Shown here one piece after another: positions 53,105 through 64,000 of a DNA stretch of 64,000 nt. The position numbers were made by a program, and so were the translations under genes. The stretch comes from Acanthosepion pharaonis. Taxonomy: Eukaryota > Mollusca > Cephalopoda > Sepiida > Sepiidae. Below the pieces are notes generated by a model. That model worked only from the letters and a program-made list of their open reading frames with translations, ran no database searches and had not been told where the DNA came from. How positions within the stretch are numbered: the stretch's first letter is position 1; the number at the start of each line of letters is the position of its first letter. The stretch is taken from positions 1,327,001-1,391,000 of the forward strand of contig CAHIKZ030005198.1 in the NCBI GenBank assembly GCA_903632075.3, written 5' to 3'.

Positions 53105-53640
53105 ATCATCACTAGTCACTTGATTGTTTCAATCGTCAGGGTGGCCAAAGTGCAGTAGAAACCAACAACCTCCTCCGGAATGATCTGTTGGCGGTAGCTC
53201 TCGGGAATTCCGGTAATGTCATATCCGTCTACTTTTTGATGTTTTCTGGCCAGCCATCCCTACTTGCGCCCGCCTTCAAAACTGCTTTGCATGACAGATT
53301 ATTTATGCCGTGGCCAAACCATGCCATCTTCCGAGGCTTAATAGGAGCGAGGAGAGATTTCTTTCTTCCCATGAGACTTTTGACCTTGTTCCGTACATAG
53401 TCGTTGGTTTTGTACTACCAGACGGAGACGCGGGGGAGTTTTCTCAAGCATTTGTTCTCGAACGCCTTGATTCGTTTTCCTGCCTCAACCAAGAGAGTCG
53501 AAGAGGAGGAGGATAGATACGATTAACTATTTGTAGAGTTTGAACTTGCTCTGGAAGCTGATGTCGCTTTCCCATATCCTTGCCAGTCTGGCTATCGCCA
53601 CTGGATTTCTGCGTTTTTGCTATAATTGACGCCATTTGTA
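53105..53640 (-). pseudogene. Non-LTR RT C-terminus (minus strand)
   Basis: Minus-strand translation in mixed frames includes AIARLARIWESDISFQSKFK, YYKTNDYVRNKVKSLMG, LLAPIKPRKMAWFGHG and SFRRRLLVSTALWP-like text. This is the region after the RT core in a widespread animal LINE group. Several frameshifts. The remaining stretch to 53870 holds a CR1-like tail phrase (TTGACTCACAATAGTATTATCGC region). Confidence 0.7.
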
Positions 53641-53989
53641 ATTTCTTTGTATATCCAACAACTCGATGGGACGAACTGAAACGGGATTTAAACATTTTGT
53701 TAAGCGTGAATCAGAAACACACTGGAGTGAAAGAGAAGAGGCAGAAAAAGCTGTACCAGAAGTTGAGGTTTATCCGTTTCCTGTTTAGGGTTGTGTTTCC
53801 GGTTCCTTCTAAAGTCTTCTTATTTTCTTTGACTCACAATAGTATTATCGCCTTGCACGGGATGAATTGATTAAAAAGAAAAGAAAACTGTATGAAATGT
53901 TCGGATTGTTAGATCCGTTATTTTAGAATAGCAACATGACTGAAATAAAACGTGGCGTTCATAATATTCTTGTCGCGCATGCGTACAAT

Positions 53990-54330
53990 TGACTTTCTTA
54001 AATTTTTCGAGAAAATCTTTTATCATCTTTCAGTTGAGTCCAGAAGCATGCTGAAGATCCAGAAATAGGTTTGGGAGAACCAGATGCTGATGTTGAAAAG
54101 AAAAATTGATAGAAACACATCAGAAGTGCTGTCAAGAAGCACTTAAAGTGGGCGAGGATCAATGTGAGATCAATTTGGGATTGGTCACTGAAAGAAGGGA
54201 AAGAAATCGTAAACGACTGCGCGGGGGAGTTTGCAAGCGATATTGGTTTGACTGCAGAACAGAAGATTTTTTGCATCATGAAGAATGTTGTTGATTACAT
54301 GATTGTGAAAATAATCGGCACATTTTCAGA
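53990..54330 (+). repeat. Family P copy with single ancestral unit
   Basis: AGAAAATCTTTTATCATCTT to the segment after GTGGGCGAGGATCAATG. The single unit GAAAAATTGATAGAAACACA lies where 31062-31785 has its minisatellite. An 87-residue frame begins at 54164, but no domain is recognised. Confidence 0.7.
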
Positions 54331-54722
54331 TGTTAACGACTTACGGCCATGTCCCGTTGAAACACAGATTTTCGTCCGATCGTCGAAGTTAAGCAACGTC
54401 GAGCATGGTCTGTACCTAGATGGGTGACAGCTTTGAAATACCAATACTGTAAGCTTGTATGTCCGGTTGGTATGGCTTACGGTCATATCACTTTGAAACG
54501 CCGATTTTCGTCGATCATTGAAGTTAAGCAAGGTCGAATCTGTTCAATACCTAGATGGGAGACAGGTTGGAACTACCAGGTGCTGTAGGCTTGTATGTCC
54601 GGTTGGTGTGGTTTATGGCCATGTTGAAATATCGATTATCGTGTGATCATCGAAGTTAAGCAACGTCGAACCTGGTCAGTACCTAGATGGGTGACAGCTT
54701 TTGAATTCCAGGTAAGCTTGGA
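54331..54722 (+). rRNA. Three tandem degenerate 5S rRNA-like units
   Basis: Each unit resembles 5S rRNA: start TTACGGCCAT-like, a GAAGTTAAGCAACGTCGA core, CTAGATGGGTGACAG, and an end like GGTGCTGTAGGCTT. Units begin near 54339, 54476 and 54612, ~137 bp apart with only ~20-bp spacers (CTTGTATGTCCGGTTGG). All three carry many changes, including in the polymerase III internal control region, so they are probably pseudogenes rather than expressed 5S genes. Confidence 0.85.
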
Positions 54723-54727
54723 TATGC

Positions 54728-54890
54728 TGGTTATATAATGGATAACGGCTCGGGATTGAAAAATTGGAGAGCGGAGTTCCAATTCCAGTCAGGTTTGTTA
54801 TATTCACTTACGAGCAAGTACCTTTAGGAAAGATATGATCCCACCACTTTCCCTCACCCTGCTACCGGTTAATTACTAGGTCTTAAATCA
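54728..54890 (+). mobile_element. tRNA-derived SINE fragment
   Basis: ATATAATGGATAACGGCTCG and GCGGAGTTCCAATTCCAG with AGCAAGTACCTTTAGGAAAG match the SINE head and body. Confidence 0.75.
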
Positions 54891-55702
54891 GGAATTCATT
54901 ATTATCTCTAAAAACCCTTTACAACCTAAAAAATATTTTCTGGCTTTAAATGACCTGTAAAATTGTAGATAAGCCGTAAAAATCAAATCAATAGAGAATT
55001 TAAATATGTCAAAACGTAAGAAAAATGTTGTGGCTAAGCAAATAGCCATCTAAAAGATTATTGAGGAATTATAATTATAAGTTACCACCAGTCTCATGAC
55101 CGGGCGTGGTCATGTGGTCACTGCACTTCCATTCGCATATCTCTTAATATATACGCATATAATGGCTCGATACGCTCGTTTTTCGAACCCATCCGTCTGC
55201 TAACGCGGCTAACCAATCCCTGCTGCAGACACCTGCTCAGGCACATTTATGTTTGTTCAACAACTACTGAGTGCAACTATATTTGGATTCTAATGAATGT
55301 CAACAAAGAATCCAAAGTGAACGCAATTAACATTATCATTCCATAATTACCAATTTTCTTCATTGTTTTTTTTTAGTAAGTACAACGTTTATTTTAATAC
55401 ATTTTCTTAAAATCAGTATAATTAAAATAATCACATTGGGTGCAATTACATATTATACAGCACGAAATATATAAGAAAATTATAAAGAAATAAAAGCAAT
55501 GAATTAAACTAAATGTATAATTTTATTAAAAAAAATATTTAACTATTTTTAATGTTAAACAATAAAATTATTAATTTTTAAATTTTTCAAAAATTTCATT
55601 TTGGCAGTTGATAGCATAATTTTTGTATGGATGTTCAAAAAGGAAATAATTCTGAATTACCGCGTTTGATCAAATATTCTTCCCTAACGGAAGAGTAATC
55701 TT
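54891..55702. other. Unassigned AT-rich region
   Basis: No recognised gene or repeat. Confidence 0.4.
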
Positions 55703-55988
55703 ATATATAAAGGACAGTGTATGTGTGTATTTGTGCGCGTTTCTGATTAAGCAACTCCTCCGTTCCCACTCGTCCGATTTCAATGATTCATAGCTCATTC
55801 TCATTCGAGAAAATTTAGGCGCAAGGAACGATTTTCGTTGAGCTCAGATTCAGGGTTGCCAGATTAATCGACATTAAAAATATATATTAATATATTATAC
55901 GAGCCATTATCGTTGCTTTCATGGTTCAAGGGAAGTAACTCTTATTTTCCTTTTGTATCCAAAATTGCAATGCATGTTTTATTATAAA

Positions 55989-56330
55989 CTAGTTTAAAAG
56001 CCGCCTTGTTAGACGGGATTTAAGCTAGCTCCTGTGCAGGACTCTTGGTTTGGCGATTCATCACAATAGCCAGGGAAAATTAGATGCGATAGTCATCAAT
56101 AAATTACAGAAGAACTCAAAATTGATCGCTGCATTTAAGTATTGAATTAATGTTTAAGTTTACCTTTTAAAAGTTCAACGATAATTCTTCTGCTGCCACT
56201 TAATTTAAAGACGATTTGATGTATGTAGATCCTTATTTTCCGTACAAACAATTATTTTTATTTCATGGGTGACAGGACAGTGGACAAATTATTAGATAAA
56301 ATTAATAGAGTGTAAAGATGGGAAAATAGA
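55989..56330 (-). mobile_element. Helitron 3' fragment, paralogue of 10344-10640
   Basis: CTAGTTTAAAAGCCGCC, ATCGCTGCATTTAAGTATT and CCGTACAAACAATTATTTTT match the 10-kb copy in the same relative order. The 3' hairpin is weaker here. Confidence 0.75.
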
Positions 56331-56494
56331 AATTAAAATTAGTTATACATTCAACATTTGAAGAGTTAGAGAAACAAAATAGTTAATTAAGTAAAACCTA
56401 TATTAGGGAATCTATATGAATAAATACGAAATTGGAGCACGATTATCCAACGAATTCTTGGGTTAAAAAGCCCCAACTCTACTTTTTAAAGTCA

Positions 56495-57157
56495 TTTGTA
56501 TTTACTCAACCCCACTTCCCCACGAGGTCAGGTTGTGACACAAAGTCAGTTTAATGTGGGGAGCCTGAGCGTGCACACCGGGAAAGGAACAAAAATTCCT
56601 GGGCCACCGCAACCGTCGGTTGCGCTGGCCTCGGTGCGTGCACCGATCTTTTCTCTAGTGGAATGAGAAGACGCGGCCTCGGGCAGCTGTTCCCCAGAGC
56701 CGGCACCTCTCAGTATAATATTCCTCAGTTGCAACTCTGTCATTAGACGGAGTCGCACCTGAGCGCACTCTGTCCAAGGACAGAGATGCAACTGAGAGAT
56801 GATAAGTAATGCGTTACAAATCACTTTATAGTAATTTGTATTTACTCAACCTCCACGAGGTTACGTTGTGACACAAGGTCGGTTTAATGTGGGGAGCCCG
56901 AGCGCGTACACCCGGGCAAGGAACAAAAATTCCCCGATCCCCCGCAACCGTCGGTTGCGCTGGCCTCGGTGCGTGCACCGATCTTTCTCTCTAGTGCAAT
57001 GAGAAGACGCGGCCTCGGGCAGCTGTTCCCCTGGTCCGGCACCTCTCAGTAGAATTTTCCTGAGTTGCGACGGGGTCGCACCTGAGCGCACTCTGTCCAA
57101 GGACAGAGACGCAACTGAGAGTTGATAAGTAATGCGTTACAAATTACTTTATAGTAA
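56495..57157 (+). repeat. ~325-bp GC-rich tandem duplication with hairpins
   Basis: Two units with period 323-333 bp (GTTGTGACACAA at 56532 and 56865). Both contain perfect hairpins GCAACCGTCGGTTGC, TCGGTGCGTGCACCGA and CTCTGTCCAAGGACAGAG, plus a long-range stem CAGTTGCA/TGCAACTG that becomes AGTTGCG/CGCAACT in unit 2. GC content is far above the surroundings. No coding domain is recognised. Confidence 0.8.
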
Positions 57158-57546
57158 TTTATGCGCTAAAAGCTTAATGTCAGTGGTATATATTATCTAC
57201 TTCTAGCTGATATTGCTCTTCAGGTTTAATTTGCATATTGATTTTAAACAAGTATATTTCATTGATTAACTGTACTTCATTAGTGTTCTTTTATTCAAGA
57301 ATTGTTTTGATTTTCATATCAAAAATAGTTCTGTTTTGGAATATCGTCTTATATAGTGCAGAAAAGTGTTTGAAATTTGCATTTACTTGGCCTTCGACAA
57401 GTTGGCATCTATTTGTAAAACTTTCGTTAACTATAACAAGCCAATTTATGAATGAAATGTTCGTTTAAAATTTTTGTTTTACAGATTTCAAATTGTGATT
57501 ATATCTTACTTTGCGAAGCGATAGCGAGCGGGCGAAGACTGCTAGT

Positions 57547-58374
57547 ATTATATATGACAATTCAATAACTCTTAAATTTAGAATAATTTAAAAAAAAAAG
57601 ACCACACTGAGTTGAATTAAATATTTTTGATATCAAACAGGTAAGAAAATAAAAAAAAAATAAAAGCAATGTATTAAACTCAAAAATATCATTTAAGTAA
57701 AAAAAAATTCTGATGTGGTATAAAAAAATATTACTTCTACTAAGTTTCATAAAATGGTATAGAATAAAAAAAATACATTCTTAAACTATTGGTTTTATAA
57801 GGTTAAAGGTAATTTATTTAAAAAATAATTTCTCGATTATTGCACTGCCGGTGTTCCGTATTTCTTTAATATTTTAAAAGATTTTTGCGCGAATTTTAAG
57901 TCGGGTGTAATTATACAGTTTTTGTTTTTAACCAATGACTACACGACGTACCGTACGTAAACAAACGTTACTTTCATTAAGTTTTGAGTAAAAAGTAAGC
58001 ATTACTTTTACGACATCCAGTTAATTAATTTTTAAATTTACTAAATGACTTCGAAACATATCTTTAGGACAAATATTGGATTTTTACGAGATTTTTATAA
58101 ATTCGTTGTTTAAATCTTTCGTCTATAATGGCGCTCCGAAGAGTCAATGAATGACGAGTGAACGTGCCAATGTTTTATAAATGCCTAAAACCTTTAATTA
58201 TATACGGAAATTAATTTTTCTTTCAATATGGATTAGCTTTAGGCTATTATGTTTCAATTATCTTTGGTGGTTGGGAACAACTCATAGACGATCGTAGCGG
58301 CATGGCGTCAAGGAGGAGCCATGATGGCCGGTAAAAGGCAAAACCAATTGTTGGAGAACAGAAGACAATGCTGG
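57547..58374. other. Unassigned AT-rich region
   Basis: AT-rich, with A-runs; nothing recognised. Confidence 0.45.
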
Positions 58375-58426
58375 AAGTAGAGAGATAGAGAGAGATAGAG
58401 AGAGAGATTGTGTGTGTGTGTGCATG

Positions 58427-58458
<32 letters not shown>

Positions 58459-58854
58459 TGTGTGTGTGCGTGCATGTGAGAGAGAGAGAGTGTTTGTATG
58501 TGTGCGTGCATGGAGAGAGAGAGAGTGTGTGTTTGAGAGAGAGAGTGTGTGTGTGTGTTTGAGAGAGAGAGTGTGTGTGTGTTTGAGAGAGAGAGTGTGT
58601 GTGTTTGAGAGAGAGAGAGTGTGTGTGTTTGAGAGAGAAAGAGAGAGTGTGTGTTTGAGAGAGAGAAAAGAGAGTGTTTGTATGTGTGTGTGCATTTGAG
58701 AGAGAGTGTGTGTGTGTTAGAGAGAGAGAGAGAGAGAGTGTTTGTATGTGTGTGTGCATTTGAGAGAGAGAGAGAGTGTGTGTTAGAGAGAGAGAGTGTG
58801 TGTTGTGTTTGAGAGAGTGTTTGTATGTGTGTGTGCATGAGAGAGAGAGTGTGT

Positions 58855-58900
<46 letters not shown>
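58375..58900. repeat. (GA)n/(GT)n complex microsatellite
   Basis: Over 500 bases of alternating GAGAGA and GTGTGT blocks with TTTGAGAGAGA and TTTGTATGTGTGTG junctions. Open frames of up to 285 residues across it are Ser-Leu/His-Thr low complexity, not genes. Confidence 0.95.
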
Positions 58901-59129
58901 AATGTCAGACCTTGATTCTACTTTCCAGGTTTGTCTGTCACACCTACGGAAGAGAGTGTCGTAAAAAATTGGTCTTAAGCCACACCAGACGCTAATTTTT
59001 TTTTTATAGCGAGATTCACCCTTTACAAGACCCGGAGGACACTCGAGGTAGAGGCTTACATTTGGAGGGCCTTTGTGTGTAGAGAAATGGAAATTAACGG
59101 TCAACCCTAGCCTCGAAGAGGTTAAGATT
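58901..59129. other. Unassigned stretch
   Basis: No feature recognised. Confidence 0.4.
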
Positions 59130-59559
59130 GTATTAATTGGGTTGTTTTGGTTTGTATTGTTTTACGGTATATCAACCTCAATGGCTTATTTAATGCCAAC
59201 AAGATTTTTATTGCTGGTAATATTTTTTCTTTTCAAAAATGTATTGCTGGTAATAAATAATGTATTGCTAGTAATAATATTTTCTTCAAAAATTCATTGC
59301 TGGCAATAGTTGTTTTCCAAAAATGTATTGCTGGTGCTAAAATCTATTTTTTTACACTTTCATAGAGATTTGACCCCAGTTTGGGGGTTAACTATTTGCC
59401 CATATTTGGGACCCTAACAGGTGCTACCACCTCGGGTCAGGGTGGATCTGGGAACATCAATAATTAAGAGGTGGTGGCACGCTCCTCAAAATCTCCTGAT
59501 CAGAGACCTTCTTGTCGAATGAAGTTTATCGTCTCACCTAGGACGCGGATGTAGTTTAT
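59130..59559 (-). mobile_element. CR1/Jockey-like LINE 3' UTR
   Basis: Minus-strand 3' UTR with repeated TTACCAGCAATACATTTTTG phrases and an end near ACCGTAAAACAATAC. Same family as 32105 and the tail of the U6 chimera. Confidence 0.75.
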
Positions 59560-59820
59560 CATCATACCCAGGACGGTAGTAATCGGGAAAACATCCCTAT
59601 TGACAGTTGGTTCCACAGGGAATTGGTTCGCGGGAAGAAGCTCTTTGAGTGGAACTTAATTCTCGCCGATGGAAAACGGAAGGAGTGGGGGTTGTTTGCT
59701 ATTATGTAAGTGGCATGACGGGTCCTATTGAAGATCAAACCTAGGAAAAGGAATGTAGCTCGTCTGAGCACTTTCCATAGTAGTAGCGATAGAACAGTGA
59801 GAGACTCATCACATTCCACC

Positions 59821-59821
<1 letters not shown>
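59560..59821 (-). pseudogene. CR1/Jockey-like LINE C-terminus (minus strand)
   Basis: Minus strand: SLFYRYYYGKCSDELHSF, then after frame changes SFFPRTNSLWNQLSIGMF. Same block as 20.9-21.2 kb, directly joined to its 3' UTR downstream, which identifies the family of the UTR. Confidence 0.75.
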
Positions 59822-59872
<51 letters not shown>

Positions 59873-59895
59873 TGAGTGAGCGAGAGAGAGAGAGC
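59822..59895. repeat. (GT)n(GA)n microsatellite
   Basis: GT array and short GA run at the junction between two LINEs. Confidence 0.95.
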
Positions 59896-62630
59896 ACGAC
59901 GACATTGGTAGAAGGAGCACTCGACACGAGGAGTACGACCGGCCTCCTCCTCGCATGAGTGCACACTTCTCAGGGATGGGAAATGTTTTCGGACATCTTC
60001 TTTCCAAAAGGTGCCCACCTCATCCAAACCACGACACATTCGGTCTAGAAAGGTAATGCGAAGCATATATTGACGAATCTCAATGCTAGGCATACCCAGA
60101 CCGCCCTCAGAGGGATGAAGGCAACAGATCTCGCGAGATGCCATATGGGCCTTGCCTCTCCACAAGAAAGAGAACAAGGCCTTGACTAATGATATTAGTC
60201 GGGCATACGGGAGTGGAAGCACAGAAAGACGGTAGAGGAGGATCGGATAGATGTGTGAAACACATACTTCCGCCCCTTCCCTTCAGGGAAAGTCTCCTCC
60301 GAGACCACAGATTACCCGCAGCCTCGGCCTGCCCTTGTACCTCCGACCAATTCATTTCCAACTGGAGATCAGGACCGAACCAGACGCCGAGTATCTTGAT
60401 CGGCCCATCCGTCCAGAGGAAAGGTCCGGGAAGAGAAAAACCCTTCCACGCACCCAACCGCAAGCCCACAGACTTATCGCGGTTGATCTTGGCCCCTGTC
60501 ACTATCTCATACCCACTGATCTGCTTACTGACTTCGTTAATCTCGGCTCTGCTCGACACAAGAACCGAAACGTCGTCAGCATAGGCAGAATACCTGGCCA
60601 AGGTGGAAGCACCAGGCAGCGAAATTCCGCGTAGGACCGGATTCGCCTTTAACTTGCGAAGGAATGGCTCCAAGGAAAGAACGTAAAGCAGAGGCGATAG
60701 CGGACAACCTTGACGAATGGAGCGAGACAATACGAAAGGCTTCGATCTTACCCCATTCACTTCCACCAGCGCACCGGGGGTCGCATACAAGAGTCGGATC
60801 CAGGAGCGAAAGTCGGCTCCGAAACCGGCCGCCGAGAGGACAGCCTCCAGAAATCGATGGTCAACCCTATCGAAGGCCTTGGACTGATCTAAATTGATCG
60901 CTTCACTGTCGACTTGTTCTAAGATCAAGCGTACCATATGAAGGTTATCCTGAATAGTCCTGCCCTTCACAGCACAAGTCTGTTCAGGGCCAATCAGACT
61001 AGACAGGACAAGCTGCAAACGGTTGGCTAAGATCTTCGCCAAAATCTTTAAGTCAGTGTTTAACATTGTTAAAGGGCGAAAGTTCCCTAACCCATCCCCA
61101 CCGTCCTTGTCCTTACGCAGCAACTTGATGACACCCCTGGTGAAGCGTTGAGGTAAAGACCCCTGCCTCATCCAGTGGTTGTACATCAGTTCCAGCAAAG
61201 GAACAAAAACGTGCGACAACCTCTTCGTAGGGAAGACCATCTAATCCCGGAGGCTTATCCAGGCCAACCTGCTTCAGCGCTTCCCAGATTTCCAACTCTG
61301 TTATGGGACCCTCGCATCTAGCCACTTCAGCTGCCGAGAGGCAGGGAAAGTCAGCTAAATAGGCGTCGAACTGAGCAGAGCTCAGACCGGGCTCCCTGGT
61401 GAAAAGCTCCTGAAAGTAATCTCGAAAGACCTCACATATGCCCGCATTTGTAGTCACGGTCCGCTTATCCGGTAATGTGACGCACGCTATATGTCGCCTG
61501 GCCGCGTTTCGATTTTCCTCTACACGCAGTTCAGCGGCCATATTCGTTGCCTCAGAAGACATTCTTTTTAACCTAGCCCTAACTTCCAGAGCTTGATCCT
61601 TCTTGATAAGCAAGGAGGCCAATTCTGCCTTAGCTAAGACTATGTCCCCACTAACACGGGATTTCACGACCCGATCAACTTTTTCTTCTAAAGCCGTTTG
61701 CGCCGCTAATCTATCTAGATTGAGTCGACAACTAAAATCGGCAGCAAACGTTCGAATCTTAGATTTTAAATTGCCCCACCAGGCATTTCCCACAACCGCT
61801 CCCGTCAATTCCCTTTGGATCGTTAGTAACAGCTGGTCCCGGAAACCCTGATCAGCGAAAAGCGAACAGTTCAATTTGCAGTAACCAGCCAACCTAACCT
61901 TAGGCTTATCTAAGTTTACACGGACCCGGACAAGCCTATGATCCGTATAAACCATATAATGGAAACTTGGACACCCTAAGAGCCCTACATCGACTCTCCT
62001 AACTAAGACGCGGTCCAGGTAGCTCGCACGCGAGCCAGGAGCCGAGTTGCCACTAGTTGTCCAAGTCCATGCTACCTCCCGAGGGTGTTCATTCCGAAAC
62101 TTATCGACGAGATCAAACTCATCGATAAAGTCCCGAAATGCTTTCACATCCGGGTTGTTAGTACCTTTTTTGTGCCCTATACGATCTATATCGGGGTCAA
62201 GGACGGCATTCCAATCCCCCGCTAAAACTACCCGACGAGACGTCGTCAAGAACGGCGCGATCTGCCGAAACAAAGCAGGCCGCTCGGAATGGATATTGGG
62301 CGCATAAACCCCAATGAGACGAAGAACCTTATCCTTTATGGTAACATCCAGTACGCAAAGCCTGCCCGCCGGATCCGCGAAGACAAGGGTACATGCAGCC
62401 TTCAAAGACCTGCTCACTAGCCAAGAGACACCCCTCGAACGACCATCAAAACATGCTGAATAAAGGGCGAACCCCTGAGACAGTATGTCCTCACGATCAT
62501 GAGAAGAAAACCAGGTCTCTTGTATACAACATATATTCACCCCGAGGCGCTGGGGGTCACGAGAGAGCCTCGCCCTGCGAGACTCGGACATCAGGCCCCC
62601 GGCATTCAAACTAGCTAACCAAAGTGCCAT
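59896..62630 (-). pseudogene. Tx1/L1-like LINE ORF2 (endonuclease + RT), frameshifted
   Basis: Minus-strand start MALWLASLNAGGL at 62630, ~11 bp after the ORF1 stop. AP-type endonuclease blocks: ICCIQETW (catalytic Glu), VLAGDWNAVLDPDIDR, ASYLDRVLV and TDHRLVRV (the usual SDH is TDH). A linker precedes RT blocks: NFRPLTMLNTDLKILAKIL, LDQSKAFDRVDHRFL (first Asp), RQGCPLSPLLYVL and YSAYADDVSVLV (catalytic Asp pair). The C-terminal CCLHPSEGGLGMPSIEIRQY matches the Tx1/L1 group. Frame changes near 61240-61113, 60340 and 60222-60107. The RT catalytic core is intact, but the protein as a whole is not. The 3' end is lost at the microsatellite. Confidence 0.88.
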
Positions 62631-62641
62631 TGTGAAACCGA

Positions 62642-64000
62642 TTAGGGTTGCCCTTCAGGATAGAACATGGCTGGGGTGAGGACACCGACAGCCTGTCCCA
62701 AAGAACCAGACATCATCTCAGTATCGAGCGTGTCACCCTGGGACAAGCCGCCGATGTCCGCAGGATACGTTAGTTTAAGGGCTCTATAAAGGGATGGGTG
62801 AACATAAATAGGGACACTCCCTTTACATTTCTTAGTTTCATCTAGATTTTCCTCCAGAAGGGCGACAGCTGGGGGCACCACCTTCAAGGACGTTTTTGCC
62901 TCCTCTATCATGCCCCAGATCTTACTACGGTCAGTTGGTTTCGAGCCTTGTGGAAATTTTCCGGCACCTCCACATCCACACCCTTGATGTGCCGGAAATT
63001 CCACAAGATTTTTAATGGTTTCGGGTTCTTCGTTTGACCGAAGACCCTTTCCGCCTGATCCCGGGATACACGGCAGACGTCTTCTCCTGTGAGATATGGT
63101 GGCTTGATTTTTTTTCATTTTTTTTCTCCATAGCAGTTTGGGAGTCCGGGCTTCTTACCCTTTTTTGCTGTGGTGACTGAATAGGTGTTGGAATGGGTGT
63201 GATGTTTGGAGTGGTGGAGGGTGTCATGCCCGAAGGCGTCCTGACAGGAGAGGGTTTTGCTGAATGAAATGTTTTAGATGGTGAATTAGACAGAGATTTT
63301 GGTGGATGAGGTTTCATGAAGGGTTTTTTCGATGAAGTAGGGGAAGACGGGGCAGAGAATAGAGGGGCCGGTGCCCCCAGCGATTTTTGGTTTTTACCCC
63401 GCTTAGCCTCCAACTGTTCTTTTAATTTTTTTAAGTCCAGGATCTTTTTCCAGCTCGGCTCGTTAGCTTTCTGGGTATCGCTGGCGTTTTTTTCATAAGA
63501 CGCCGAGGCGTCGCCCTCAGAGCTGGTAGAAGGAATGGGGCTGTAGGTGACTTTGTCCCTGGTGTCATGTTGGGACTGAGGAACCGCTGTTTGGTCTTCC
63601 CTTGCCCTTAACTACAGGCGCCATTCCCCTCATCCTTCTCCTTAACCACACTTGTGGCAGGCGTTGGTTTCGGGGGTAATGAGGATTGGACCCAACTGAG
63701 AGATTTTGCCCATCGGTCCGCCTCGCAGCTAGGGCCCATTACAGGCGCCGCGGATTTTTCCTTATCGGCCAAGGGGGATTTTTGGTCACCTACGACCGGA
63801 ACTCCAGGGCCTTCTTCCCTGGGCAGGAGGAGGAAAGGTGACCAGTCTCTCCACACCTCCAGCAAGTTGGTCGCCTACCAGTCACTATGACCGGCATTTT
63901 CCGGTCGCCGAACACCAAACAGTTGGGGACGGACTTGAAGGCCTTCTGGTCGAGCATGATGTCAAAAGTCCATCCCTCGTTCAAATTGTCGGAGAGAGCC
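62642..64000 (-). pseudogene. Tx1/L1-like LINE ORF1, CCHC, partial and frameshifted
   Basis: Runs off the window end. Minus-strand blocks in order: TFDIMLDQKAFKSVPNCLVF, a CCHC knuckle CWRCGETGHLSSSC (~63865), a Pro/Ser/Lys-rich linker (63413-63012), and a C-terminal part (63118-62642). The frames overlap and shift at least three times. ORF1 proteins of this group bind LINE RNA. The upstream start is outside the window. Confidence 0.8.

Larger units (their letters stand above)
55703..57546 (+). mobile_element. Candidate Helitron with nested material
   Basis: The 5' end TCTTATATATAAAGGACAGT resembles the Helitron end at 11794. A possible 3' end, AAGACTGCTAG before T, lies at 57542-57546. The hairpin before it is unclear. 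Inside, 55989-56330 is the inverted 3' end of the other Helitron family, so nesting is likely and boundaries are tentative. Confidence 0.45.

Noticed and set aside
54106..54427. Host gene exon
   Set aside because: The 87-residue frame overlaps a dispersed repeat with several copies in the window and runs into 5S-like sequence.
58247..59104. 285-residue Ser-Leu/His-Thr open frame on the minus strand
   Set aside because: It is translation of a GA/GT microsatellite; no domain and no codon bias beyond the repeat.

Overview
The window is repeat-dominated eukaryotic DNA. I recognise no intact host protein-coding gene. The mixture of very long (TA)n tracts, tRNA-derived SINEs with a long 3' module, LINE tails of several clades, Helitron, hAT and Penelope-like pieces, U6 and 5S sequences without operons, and a Ty3/Gypsy element suggests an animal. 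A coleoid cephalopod such as an octopus is my best guess, from the style of the SINEs and TA tracts; this is inference, not proof.

Layout. 0-9.7 kb: a small MITE, one arm of a dispersed ~800-bp element (inverted second copy at 27.8-28.6 kb), a 4-kb minisatellite between ~190-bp direct repeats, and a 35-bp minisatellite. 9.7-15.3 kb: a hAT MITE with perfect 8-bp target duplication, a 1.45-kb non-autonomous Helitron, two promoter-like sites, a SINE and a Helitron helicase relic. 15.4-26 kb: a TA-rich zone where (TA)n arrays abut palindromes, Penelope-like remnants and hammerhead-like motifs. 26-34 kb: fragments of an R2-type (REL endonuclease) LINE, a dispersed family in which one copy has expanded a single ancestral unit into ~720 bp of minisatellite, and SINE-derived 107-bp tandem repeats.

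34-52 kb: a nested stack. An RTE-like LINE fragment plus a composite SINE has been tandemly duplicated. One copy received a U6 snRNA/LINE-tail chimera (8-bp target duplication) and a truncated LINE (12-bp target duplication). The other copy received the main object of the window, a 13-kb Ty3/Gypsy-type element (38478-51533) with 2.1-2.2-kb LTRs, primer-binding-site repeats, gag with four CCHC knuckles, protease, RT, RNase H, integrase, and an env-like gene resembling errantivirus/baculovirus F proteins (signal peptide, basic cleavage site, fusion-peptide-like segment, transmembrane anchor). A splice acceptor lies two bases before the env ATG. The LTRs are near-identical, suggesting recent insertion, but gag-pol has several frameshifts and env has in-frame stops, so this copy as assembled is not intact.

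52-64 kb: more SINE and LINE fragments, three tandem degenerate 5S rRNA-like units, a possible second Helitron carrying a GC-rich hairpin-rich tandem duplication, long GA/GT microsatellites, and, on the minus strand to the window end, a Tx1/L1-like LINE with ORF1 (CCHC) and ORF2 (APE endonuclease plus RT), both frameshifted.
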